A stretch of DNA of 10,856 bases, taken from assembly GCA_964593555.1 (NCBI GenBank), contig CAZQIC010000148.1, positions 1-10,856 on the forward strand, read 5' to 3'. Below are positions 1 through 7,147 of this stretch, one piece after another. This DNA is from CAZQIC01 sp964593555. Lineage in GTDB: Bacteria; Bacteroidota; Bacteroidia; JAFLBG01. Below the pieces are notes generated by a model. That model had not been told where the DNA came from and ran no database searches. It saw nothing but the letters and a program-made list of their open reading frames with translations. Both the position numbers and the translations under genes were made by a program. How positions within the stretch are numbered: position 1 is the stretch's first letter; each line of letters starts with the position of its first letter.

Positions 1-1190
1 CAATTAGTTATATCGTTATTTATTAACAATTTGATTTTTAGAACTCCCCTTAATATTTTATTGATGTATTTGTTAGCAGCAGAAAAATTTCCAACCCCGA
101 AATAAGTATGTGCAACATTATAATACAAGGCCGTCTCGTATTGTTTATCTAACGAAGCCTTATTTAACTCCTTTTCCAGTAGCGGTACTATTTTAATGGC
201 TTTACTGTAATTACCCTGTACAATATTAGATTCCATTTCCATATTATAAGAAATGTAAAATACCTCGTTTTTCAAATTTGCCTGATGAACCTCAAGAGCT
301 CTTAACTTTTTAATTGTTGAATGAACTTCTTCCTCAAGATATAAATTCATCTGGCAAACAATAATATTTTGCAAAGTATAAATATATGTTCTTAAACGTT
401 CCTTTAACTGTATAGGATTTTGCTCAAGAAGTATCGCCATTTTAAGATTATAGGAATATGCCTTTTCATAATCTGAACTCATGAAATGGAAAGCATTATG
501 GCATTGGTAAAAACACAGTTTAGCCTGAAAGGTAGCGGCTTCATTTTCATTGGCTAAAGCAGGTTGATCGATTAATTTTCTAAATGGCATTAGATCACTT
601 TTATTTCTAACTATACCTCCATGAGTAATGCGCATAAATAGTTGGGCGGTGAGCAGCCTGTATTCATTTGTATTTTTTACAAGTTCATTTACTTTGAATG
701 ATTCCTCAAATATTTTCTTCACATCTTTTTCATCTAAGTCTCTATATCCAGTTGATCTTGCCACTTCATATTCTAAACTCAGTATATCCAACCATTCGGA
801 ATATTTTTCCAACTGACTTGCCACATCTTTTGCCTTCTTAATAAGTACAGAACATTGGCCGAATAATCGCTTATTAAATAACAGTTCAATTTGTACAACC
901 ATTTTTTTTAACCTGAACGAACCCGAAGAATTCAGATGAAACATCTGCAACGCGTCCAACACCTGATTGTATAGATAGTTTTTATTGAACGAAATATTTT
1001 TAATTAAATTCTTGTCTGTTAAATCATTTTTTAATTTCTCTTCATTGTATTTCTCCTGCTCCTCAATACCATTAAACAATTGAACAGAATTTACTGTATC
1101 GTTATCTATATGTCTGGAAGCATATAACTTAAAGTACCTTTTTTCAGGTCCACTCAATGATTTAATAATACTAAATAAATATTCAGACAT
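1..1190 (-). CDS. TPR-type helical-repeat protein, C-terminus outside window
   Basis: The frame is open from an ATG at 1190-1188 to the left edge, giving 396 residues with no stop; the C-terminus is missing. There is no signal peptide or membrane segment, so the protein is probably cytoplasmic. The N-terminus carries a short motif, SIIKSLSGPEKRYFKL (residues 7-22), like the opening of uncharacterised Bacteroidota proteins I recall with 'SEKRYFK' near the start. The rest is helical. TPR-like repeats are clearest at residues 241-258 (YEKAYSYNLKMAILLEQN), 326-342 (GNYSKAIKIVPLLEKEL) and 353-380 (ALYYNVAHTYFGVGNFSAAN and following). TPR proteins usually mediate protein-protein contacts. No partner or catalytic domain is visible and no specific function can be assigned. 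The gene is divergent from the secreted protein at 1340, and its start is preceded by a fair Bacteroidota promoter. Confidence 0.85.
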   Translation of the reverse strand, partial: MSEYLFSIIKSLSGPEKRYFKLYASRHIDNDTVNSVQLFNGIEEQEKYNEEKLKNDLTDKNLIKNISFNKNYLYNQVLDALQMFHLNSSGSFRLKKMVVQIELLFNKRLFGQCSVLIKKAKDVASQLEKYSEWLDILSLEYEVARSTGYRDLDEKDVKKIFEESFKVNELVKNTNEYRLLTAQLFMRITHGGIVRNKSDLMPFRKLIDQPALANENEAATFQAKLCFYQCHNAFHFMSSDYEKAYSYNLKMAILLEQNPIQLKERLRTYIYTLQNIIVCQMNLYLEEEVHSTIKKLRALEVHQANLKNEVFYISYNMEMESNIVQGNYSKAIKIVPLLEKELNKASLDKQYETALYYNVAHTYFGVGNFSAANKYINKILRGVLKIKLLINNDITN

Positions 1191-1240
1191 AAATTATAAT
1201 AGATTGATTATTAAGATATTATATATACAAATCAGATTTA

Positions 1241-1270
1241 TAAATATACATATTTTTTGAATTGATTCAA
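1241..1270 (-). promoter_or_regulatory. candidate promoter of the TPR-type gene
   Basis: On the minus strand TTG (1270-1268) is followed after 19 bases by TATATTTA (1248-1241). This matches the Bacteroidota -33/-7 promoter (TTG, 19-21 bases, TAnnTTTG) except for the last base. The predicted transcript would start near 1235, about 45 bases before the ATG at 1190. The region is very AT-rich, so chance matches are possible. Confidence 0.42.
1257..1270. promoter_or_regulatory. 14-bp dyad between divergent genes, possible operator
   Basis: TTGAAT-TG-ATTCAA is a perfect 6-bp inverted repeat with a 2-base centre. Its right arm contains the -33 TTG of the minus-strand promoter, and its centre contains the candidate -33 TTG of the plus-strand promoter. 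A protein bound here could affect both divergent genes. No regulator is identified, and a dyad this short in AT-rich DNA can arise by chance. Confidence 0.3.
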
Positions 1271-1292
1271 GGGGGTAAAAAATGGAAATTTG
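1262..1292 (+). promoter_or_regulatory. weak candidate promoter of the T9SS cargo gene
   Basis: TTG (1262-1264) is followed after 20 bases by GAAATTTG (1285-1292), which matches TAnnTTTG except at the first base. The transcript would start near 1298, giving a leader of about 40 bases. No Shine-Dalgarno sequence precedes the ATG at 1340; the leader ends in an A-rich stretch, as is usual in Bacteroidota. Confidence 0.3.
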
Positions 1293-1339
1293 TATCACAA
1301 TAAGGAAATAACCAATTAATTAATACTAAATTTAAAACT

Positions 1340-2638
1340 ATGAAAGCTAAATTTTACACAACGACTGGAATGCTGATAGGAGCAATACTGCTTTTGCTGG
1401 CATCAACAATGAACGCCCAAACTTGGTCATATTATACACCACAAAATTCAGGCATACCAGATAGTAATATTACAAGTGTTGCGATTGAGAGTAATGGAAC
1501 TAAATGGCTGGGCACTCCAAAAGGCCTGGTAAAATTTGATGGCACCACCTGGACCGTTTATGATTCAACAAATTCAGGTTTACCATCAAATAGTATTGTA
1601 CAGGTAATAATAGACTCTGCCGACAACAAATGGATATCTTTTAATGAATATGGTTGGTTGGCTAGCTTTGGATCAGGACAAAATAAAGATTTAGGTTTAG
1701 CAAAATACGATGGCACCACCTGGACAATATACAACAAAGCCAATTCCGGCATATTGAATGATACAGTAGGTGTAATTGCAAATAGAAAGAACAGTACCGA
1801 TATTTATGTATCCTATTATTCCGCTATTGATGGACAAACAATTAGTAAATTCGACGGCACAAGCTGGACTCATATCACCAATACAACTCAAGCCTATAGT
1901 TTTATCAGTGATATGGAAATTGCAAATAGCGGAACTATTTGGATAACTCATTTTAATGGTGTTTCTAAATATAAAAACAGTACTTGGACTAACTATTCTG
2001 GAAATTTTTCGGGAAACGCCGTTACCCAATCTGTATCTGTTGTAATAGATGCGACTGGTGATACTTCATGGGTGAGCTCTTGGAGTCCAGTGGTATTAAA
2101 AATTTATGATTCAACAGCGGTGTCTATAAAAGGTGGTGCTTGTTGCCATCCTGATATTGCAATTGATGCGGCAAACAATAAATGGTACTGTAACGGCCAA
2201 GGGTCAAGCCTGTCTAAATTGGTGAACGATTCTCTTATTGCTTATGGAAATCCGACAACAGGAATGATGCATCCAAATTGCATTTTATTTGATAACGGCT
2301 ATGCTTTTATTGCTTCATCTAGTGGATTAGGTATGCTTGCCATTAGTCCTACCGCTTCCGTTCTTGAAAATAAAATCAACAACAATGAAAATCTTATAGC
2401 GCTTCCAAATCCATTTAATAATACAACTAATATAAAATATCACTTGGATAAAAATGCAATTGTTAATCTGAGTGTATATAATTTATTAGGTGAATGCGTT
2501 TTAAAACTTGAAAACAACCGACAACAATTAGCGGGAGATTATTTACAAACGATCGAGCTCTCCCAATCAGGTATTTATTTTGTGAGACTAAATATAGATG
2601 GAAAAGAATTATGCAATCGAATTGTAAATGCAAACTAA
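1340..2638 (+). CDS. secreted propeller-repeat protein with T9SS type A sorting domain
   Basis: A 432-residue exported protein starting at ATG 1340. Residues 1-26 form a signal peptide with a hydrophobic core (MLIGAILLLLAS) and a likely cleavage site after NA26. The body has repeats like two-component-regulator propeller blades. Examples are WLGTPKGLVKFDGTTWTVYD (56-75), YDGTTWTIYNKANSGI (123-138), FDGTSWTHI (171-179) and a weaker YKNSTWTNY (211-219), so a beta-propeller fold is likely. Residues about 353-432 form a type A T9SS C-terminal sorting domain, seen as PNPFNNTTNIKYHL (356-369) followed by strands ending in SGIYFVRLNIDGKELCNRIV. Such proteins cross the outer membrane through T9SS, the tail is removed by a PorU-type sortase, and the body is released or attached to the surface. 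Several cysteines (268, 269, 284, 314) lie in the part with least repeat character. There is no enzyme motif and the ligand is unknown. The gene appears monocistronic, ending at a strong terminator. Confidence 0.9.
   Translation: MKAKFYTTTGMLIGAILLLLASTMNAQTWSYYTPQNSGIPDSNITSVAIESNGTKWLGTPKGLVKFDGTTWTVYDSTNSGLPSNSIVQVIIDSADNKWISFNEYGWLASFGSGQNKDLGLAKYDGTTWTIYNKANSGILNDTVGVIANRKNSTDIYVSYYSAIDGQTISKFDGTSWTHITNTTQAYSFISDMEIANSGTIWITHFNGVSKYKNSTWTNYSGNFSGNAVTQSVSVVIDATGDTSWVSSWSPVVLKIYDSTAVSIKGGACCHPDIAIDAANNKWYCNGQGSSLSKLVNDSLIAYGNPTTGMMHPNCILFDNGYAFIASSSGLGMLAISPTASVLENKINNNENLIALPNPFNNTTNIKYHLDKNAIVNLSVYNLLGECVLKLENNRQQLAGDYLQTIELSQSGIYFVRLNIDGKELCNRIVNAN
1538..1725 (+). repeat. two 17-base identical copies inside the propeller gene
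   Basis: GATGGCACCACCTGGAC occurs at 1538-1554 and again at 1709-1725, with partly similar flanks, and a diverged relative lies near 1855-1871. Each copy encodes DGTTWT of a propeller blade. This suggests internal duplication of blades rather than an independent mobile repeat. Confidence 0.6.
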
Positions 2639-2669
2639 TTGTCCTAAAAAAATTAGTGTAGTATTGAAC

Positions 2670-2702
2670 AAAACAAATCCCGCCAGAAGCGGGATTTGTT
2701 TT
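2670..2702. terminator. bidirectional intrinsic terminator between convergent genes
   Basis: A 14-bp perfect stem (13 bp AAACAAATCCCGC with GCGGGATTTGTTT, plus one A-T pair) encloses the 5-base loop CAGAA. On the plus strand it runs straight into a T-run to 2707, giving a classic terminator 31 bases after the propeller gene stop at 2638. On the minus strand the stem ends in TTTGTTTTG, so it can also stop the operon ending at 2727. Confidence 0.88.
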
Positions 2703-2726
2703 TTTTTGAAACATTACCCTATAAAC

Positions 2727-3356
2727 TCATTCTATCTTTATTCCTAACTCAGTAAATTTATCAATTACCTTATTGAACTCAAGAACAGGATCTTTTCTTT
2801 TCCATAGTGCGCTATATAAAGCGATACCTTCAAAACCGATTGTATTCACCCTTTCAACAACATTTGCATCTATACCACCGCGAGCTATTATTTTGTGATG
2901 AGTTTTTGAAACTGCAGAACGCAAACTATGTTCAGTAAAGCCTGATTGATATTTACTCGTGAGGCTATCGAAAACCGGGCTAAGAAAAACATAATCGTGC
3001 ACCTTTTCATCTTCAAACAAACCAATTAATCTTCGGTGTGATACAGAAACAGTTGCAGAAGGCCGTTTATATTTTATCAATCGCGCCATAAACCATGTCC
3101 TAAAATTTCTGCTGCGATGTGTTTTTGTTAAATGAATTCCCTTTAAATTAAACTTAAACATTAAATTATGATGGGAATGAATTACAATTCTATCATGATA
3201 AACAGACGGAATTTTTTTAATGTAATTTGCAAGCTGCTTTGTTGAATATCGCGGTTTTCTTAGATGGAGTGTTTCAAGACCACCTTCAAATAGTTTCGTA
3301 ATGATCTCCGTTTCATTTTCATGCTGTCCGGAGGGAGAGATAACAATGATCCTCAT
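2727..3356 (-). CDS. TenI/ThiE-like TIM-barrel protein lacking thiamine-phosphate-synthase residues
   Basis: A 209-residue protein of the ThiE/TenI family, close to the usual length. Recognisable segments are LETLHLRKP (27-35), GIHLTK (73-78), a Ser-His pair (106-107), YVFLSPVFDS with a following Gly (122-139), ARGGI (158-162) and GIALYSALW (177-185). ThiE joins HMP-PP and thiazole phosphate, and TenI is a thiazole tautomerase. Here the ThiE 'Q-x-R-x-K' is H31-L-R33-K-P35, the 'ND' pair is replaced by HSHH (60-63), and the Asp after the GIHL strand is absent. The H-x-R form and H107 are more like TenI. Magnesium-dependent thiamine phosphate synthesis is therefore doubtful. The ATG overlaps the GGGPS stop by 4 bases (ATGA). 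It is the last gene of the operon, before the terminator. Automated pipelines would probably name it thiamine phosphate synthase; I consider that unproven. Confidence 0.8.
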   Translation of the reverse strand: MRIIVISPSGQHENETEIITKLFEGGLETLHLRKPRYSTKQLANYIKKIPSVYHDRIVIHSHHNLMFKFNLKGIHLTKTHRSRNFRTWFMARLIKYKRPSATVSVSHRRLIGLFEDEKVHDYVFLSPVFDSLTSKYQSGFTEHSLRSAVSKTHHKIIARGGIDANVVERVNTIGFEGIALYSALWKRKDPVLEFNKVIDKFTELGIKIE

Positions 3357-4105
3357 TTGCTTTTTTGATGAATTTGTTTTGATATCGCTTTGATTACATT
3401 CGCATCTTTCTCCGCTGCTGTTCCAATAACAATTATATCAGCACCGGCCTCGCATGCTTCAGCAGCTTTCTTTTCATCCGTAATTCCTCCGCCAACAAAT
3501 AAAGGAATATCAATTGCTTTCCTAACTTTTTTTATCATTTGAACAGGAACAGGATTAATGGCCCCGCTTCCTGCCTCCAAGTATATCATTTTCAATCCCA
3601 ACATTTCTCCTGCTATTGCAGTACATACTGCAATTTCAGGTTTATCGGCAGGTATGGGCAATGTATTACTTATGTATGAAACCGTAGTTTGCCTTCCACC
3701 ATCAATGAGCATATACCCTGTTGGTATTATTTCCAGCTTACTCTCCTTTAACAAAGGCGCAGCCTGGACATGATTTCCAATAAGCATATCTGCGTTTCTG
3801 CCCGAGATAAGCGAAAGAAGCAAAATCGCATCGGCCCTTTCATTCACTTGTACGATACTTCCCGGGAAAAGCAAAATTGGTATAGTTGATTTGGCTTTAA
3901 TGTACGAAATGCATTCTTCCATATTTCCCTTTGTGATCAAACTTCCGCCAACAAGAAAAATATCAACCCCACAATCATTTGCTACATCAATAACCTCAGT
4001 AGAATCAAATTTATCGGGGTCAATAAGCAACGCGAGCATTTTTTTTCCTCTCTCGCGATTGGATAAAATGAGCGAATAAATATTTGCAGTTAATACATTA
4101 CTCAT
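3353..4105 (-). CDS. geranylgeranylglyceryl/heptaprenylglyceryl phosphate synthase (GGGPS/PcrB family)
   Basis: A 250-residue TIM-barrel prenyltransferase of the GGGPS/PcrB family, normal in length. The family transfers a polyprenyl group from its diphosphate to sn-glycerol-1-phosphate, making the first ether bond of archaeal-type lipids; in Bacillus, PcrB uses a heptaprenyl donor. The motifs are well kept: LIDPDK (27-32, magnesium-binding Asp), VGGSLIT (52-58), LFPGS (79-83), SLISGRNADMLIG (98-110), PTGYMLIDGG (128-137), YLEAGSGA (175-182) and VGGGI (204-208) for glycerol-phosphate binding. The enzyme looks active. Its donor chain length and final product cannot be read from the sequence. 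The start overlaps the phosphopantetheinyl transferase stop by 8 bases and its own stop overlaps the next ATG by 4, so translation is probably coupled. No glycerol-1-phosphate dehydrogenase is present in the window. Confidence 0.93.
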   Translation of the reverse strand: MSNVLTANIYSLILSNRERGKKMLALLIDPDKFDSTEVIDVANDCGVDIFLVGGSLITKGNMEECISYIKAKSTIPILLFPGSIVQVNERADAILLLSLISGRNADMLIGNHVQAAPLLKESKLEIIPTGYMLIDGGRQTTVSYISNTLPIPADKPEIAVCTAIAGEMLGLKMIYLEAGSGAINPVPVQMIKKVRKAIDIPLFVGGGITDEKKAAEACEAGADIIVIGTAAEKDANVIKAISKQIHQKSK

Positions 4106-4727
4106 TTATGCTGTATACAATTTTATGATCTTCAATATTTTCGTAATACAATTTATAAAACTTATCCGTAATATCATTAATTAAATGCACATTGATATTT
4201 CCATTTTGTCCATACTCAAATGGCTGCACCTTTATATGCTCTTTGAATAACAGTTCTTTTTTGCCATGCAATTTATAAACGGCTTCTTTTGCACACCAAA
4301 ATAAGGTAAGGTGAGAAAGCTTATCCTGATCTGAAATACTATTCATCTCCTCACTGCTCATAAATTTTCCGGATATATTAACTACCTTATCCGAAACTTT
4401 TTCTATGTCAATGCCTGCCGGATTTTCTGAATCAATCAACACCGCAGCATAACGATTGGTGTGGGATATTGAAATATGATTGGCTGATCTATCCAGCAAT
4501 GGCCTATTATAATTATCGTAACTGATGCTTGCATCTTTATCCAGTAACTCCATCAATACTCTTACTGCAAGCCATTGTTGCTTTTTAGCGGTTGTGATGA
4601 TTGATTGATATTTTTTTAATTCCGCACTCTTGGGTGCATACATTTTTTCTAATATGCTTACACTTTCCCGTATATCCCAAACACCTAGCATACCGGTAGG
4701 TGTATTTTTAGTGTATAATAGAGGCAT
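4098..4727 (-). CDS. 4'-phosphopantetheinyl transferase superfamily protein
   Basis: A 209-residue Sfp-type transferase that would move phosphopantetheine from CoA to a serine of a carrier protein. The family motifs are visible: HISISHT (84-90) in the CoA-binding region, GIDIEK (105-110) with the metal ligands D107 and E109, and WCAKEAVYK (144-152) with the K-E-A core and the second lysine. The length fits the Sfp group rather than the short AcpS group. It would act in the cytoplasm. The ATG at 4727 lies 17 bases after the permease stop, and its stop overlaps the GGGPS start by 8 bases. No acyl-, peptidyl- or aryl-carrier protein is in the window, so its substrate may simply be the housekeeping acyl carrier protein. 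Confidence 0.92.
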   Translation of the reverse strand: MPLLYTKNTPTGMLGVWDIRESVSILEKMYAPKSAELKKYQSIITTAKKQQWLAVRVLMELLDKDASISYDNYNRPLLDRSANHISISHTNRYAAVLIDSENPAGIDIEKVSDKVVNISGKFMSSEEMNSISDQDKLSHLTLFWCAKEAVYKLHGKKELLFKEHIKVQPFEYGQNGNINVHLINDITDKFYKLYYENIEDHKIVYSINE

Positions 4728-4744
4728 GAATTATGTCTTGTGTT

Positions 4745-5989
4745 TCAAAATCCCATTACCTGGTCATCATCAATGGATTTTGTATCGAGCGCGTCACGCA
4801 AACCATTGCCAAGCAATACAAAGGCAAGTACCATGATCATAATCGCTAGGCCGGGTAAAAAAGCGAGATATGCCGCATCTACTATAATATATCCGCGATG
4901 GGCATTGATCATTGCACCCCATGATGCAGTAGGTGGCTGCGCTCCAATACCTAAAAAACTAAGACCGGCCTCAATTAAGATCGCTGAAGCAAAGTTTGCC
5001 GCGGAAATAACAATTACTGGACCCATTACATTTGGAACCACATGCTTCATTATTAATCTGAGATTTGTAAAACCAAGAGCTCTGCCTGCTTCAATATATT
5101 CTTTTTCACGTATACTTAATATTTGTCCGCGAATAACACGCGCCACCTCTACCCACATGGTTAATCCAACAGCTACAAATACCTGCCAGAAACCTTTTCC
5201 CAATATAAGTGTAATTGCTATTACGAGTAACAATGTTGGTATTGACCAAATAACGTTGATGAACCACATGATAATATCATCAACTGCACCTCTGTAATAT
5301 CCGGAAATAGCCCCAAGAAAGATGCCAATGAGAATAGAAATAACGACCGAAATAAAACCAACCGCCAATGATATTCTAGTTCCTATTATCAAACGACTTA
5401 ACATATCTCTTCCCAATTTATCAGTACCAAGCCAATATTTTCTGGTGTAAATATTATTTTTCTCGACCTCCTCACGAATTTTAGCAATTGGCTTTTTAAC
5501 TTTTTCACTGGTGTTGATCTCATAAAACTCCACATATTTACCATCACTCGATATTACCGGGTCACTGGTATTTACCTGGTATAATACGTCAGCAATATTT
5601 AATTTTATCTCCGAACCATTGTTAGGGTCCGACCCTGTATATTCTTCGTAAATGATAAACTCATCCTGAAAACGGTATTTGTAAATTGGAATACACTTAT
5701 AATCGCTTACTTCACCATACCACATTTTTTCAAAAAAATTAACATGCTCCACATTTTCATTCTTTCGCATTTTTAATATTTGCACTTTAAACCCAGGAGG
5801 TTTAATAGAGAGTTCCAGCAATTGATCGTTCGCATGAGGTGTAGAATCGGGAGTAATAAGAAAACCTAATAATGCAACAAGCACCGATAAACAAATAGTA
5901 ATAAGACCGGCCAGAGCTAATTTGTTTTTTTTCAAACGCTGCCAGGCGTAGTAAGACAGGGGCTTAGAATATATTTTATCGTCTCTCAA
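4745..5989 (-). CDS. OppC/DppC-type ABC transporter permease with large periplasmic insertion
   Basis: An inner-membrane permease of the peptide/nickel ABC importer class, 414 residues where OppC/DppC proteins are usually near 300. The N-terminal motif SYYAWQRLKKNKLALAGL (12-29) leads into the first membrane segment (about 26-45). Residues about 47-185 form a hydrophilic, probably periplasmic insertion, longer than the usual short loop. The canonical part begins at YWLGTDKLGRDMLSRL (185-200). It continues through several membrane helices, and the EAA loop EYIEAGRALGF (297-307) contacts the ATPase. The C-terminus has the usual AGLSFLGIGAQPP (341-353) and GNGLRDALD (394-402). No ATG is available: the frame upstream reaches the glycosyltransferase stop after six codons, so the TTG at 5989 is the best start. 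No OppB-type permease, ATPase or binding protein is in the window. Confidence 0.92.
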   Translation of the reverse strand: MRDDKIYSKPLSYYAWQRLKKNKLALAGLITICLSVLVALLGFLITPDSTPHANDQLLELSIKPPGFKVQILKMRKNENVEHVNFFEKMWYGEVSDYKCIPIYKYRFQDEFIIYEEYTGSDPNNGSEIKLNIADVLYQVNTSDPVISSDGKYVEFYEINTSEKVKKPIAKIREEVEKNNIYTRKYWLGTDKLGRDMLSRLIIGTRISLAVGFISVVISILIGIFLGAISGYYRGAVDDIIMWFINVIWSIPTLLLVIAITLILGKGFWQVFVAVGLTMWVEVARVIRGQILSIREKEYIEAGRALGFTNLRLIMKHVVPNVMGPVIVISAANFASAILIEAGLSFLGIGAQPPTASWGAMINAHRGYIIVDAAYLAFLPGLAIMIMVLAFVLLGNGLRDALDTKSIDDDQVMGF

Positions 5990-6004
5990 ATCTTTCAGTA
6001 TCTG

Positions 6005-7147
6005 TCAAACAAGCTTTCTTCCCTTCCAGGTATATTTTTTATTAAAAATGCTAATAAGTCCAACCCAAACCACATAAAGAATATAAAGGGGCTGTTCGGG
6101 CAAAATTATCCACCAATACCTTCTTATCCCAAAGAAGGATAACCCTAAAAATAGCAACAAAAAGTTAATTATGAACGCAGAAAATAGCGGAGGCATAAAA
6201 AGTCCGAAAAATTGGGCGTTAAAGGGTAGAATCAGCATGGAAATAAGAGCGAAAAAATTGAAAAAATAAACTACAGCAGCTACCAGTATATTTATCCTGT
6301 TTCCTCCCGAAACTGTTTTAGAGGACCAACGAACACGCTGATTAATAAACCCCCTTAGAGATGACAAGGAGTTTGTATAAACTATTGCTTCATTTGATTT
6401 AATAAATTTTACTGCTCCGGGAAAACAACCATTTATTTTATTCATCAGCATCACATCATCCCCGGATGCTTTTTGATCAATTGCTTCAAAACCTTTTACT
6501 TTTTCGAAAGACTCCCTTGTATAAGCTAAATTTGCACCATTGCACATGATCGGCTTTTTCAAATTTGCCATAGCACCGGCTGCAACCATAAGTCCAGTAA
6601 ATTCCACGGCCTGAAACTTTCCAAAAATACTGCGCGATGAATCAATACAAACAGTACCTATAATCATTGAGGGTTTGTTACTTTCATAAAATCCAACCAA
6701 CTCATTAATCCAAAGAGGACCCATTGTGCAATCTGCATCCGTGGTAACGATCAACTCTCCTTTACTAACAGTAATCGCCTGACCAATTCCATGTTTTTTA
6801 AATGCCTTTGATTCTGGAGGCGCATCGCTCTTTATCATTTTTATGAAAGATGCCGAACTACAAACTTCATTGACAATCTCGAAGGTTCGATCGGTTGAAT
6901 GATCATCAACAACTATGACTTCGAGTAATGACCTGTCGTATTTCTGAGCAATGATCGCGCTGAGACATCTTTCAATATTATTTTCTTCATTACGGGCGAC
7001 GATTATTACAGTCACCGAAGTGGAATGTATTTTTCCGTCATCATGCTCTTTTTCTGGAATCAATATCCATGAAATAATAATCGTCGCGATAACTACAACA
7101 TACAATATAGTTATGGAAGCCAAAATATATGTGAACAGAGTCATCAT
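6005..7147 (-). CDS. membrane-anchored family 2 glycosyltransferase
   Basis: A 380-residue inner-membrane GT2 enzyme. An N-terminal membrane helix (about 5-30) is followed by the GT-A domain: VTVIIVARNEENNIERCL (45-62), VIVVDDHSTD (77-86, nucleotide-sugar binding), TTDADC (135-140) with the D137-x-D139 metal site, SGDD (228-231) with the likely catalytic Asp, and QRVRW (270-274), the QxxRW signature of processive or membrane GT2 enzymes. Hydrophobic helices at about 285-305, 314-338 and 345-368 follow, and the tail is basic. The sugar donor and acceptor cannot be deduced; polyprenyl phosphate, a lipid or a growing polysaccharide are all possible. The ATG overlaps the upstream gene stop by 4 bases (ATGA); a second ATG directly follows. 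The neighbouring flippase-like protein suggests a lipid-linked product. Confidence 0.9.
   Translation of the reverse strand: MMTLFTYILASITILYVVVIATIIISWILIPEKEHDDGKIHSTSVTVIIVARNEENNIERCLSAIIAQKYDRSLLEVIVVDDHSTDRTFEIVNEVCSSASFIKMIKSDAPPESKAFKKHGIGQAITVSKGELIVTTDADCTMGPLWINELVGFYESNKPSMIIGTVCIDSSRSIFGKFQAVEFTGLMVAAGAMANLKKPIMCNGANLAYTRESFEKVKGFEAIDQKASGDDVMLMNKINGCFPGAVKFIKSNEAIVYTNSLSSLRGFINQRVRWSSKTVSGGNRINILVAAVVYFFNFFALISMLILPFNAQFFGLFMPPLFSAFIINFLLLFLGLSFFGIRRYWWIILPEQPLYILYVVWVGLISIFNKKYTWKGRKLV

Noticed and set aside
628..816. Small plus-strand frame in the left part of the window
   Set aside because: It is antisense to the continuous 396-codon TPR-type frame and looks like a shadow of it.
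4740..5297. Open plus-strand frame of 185 codons
   Set aside because: It is antisense to the conserved C-terminal half of the OppC-type permease, has no recognisable motif, and begins inside the permease/transferase junction.
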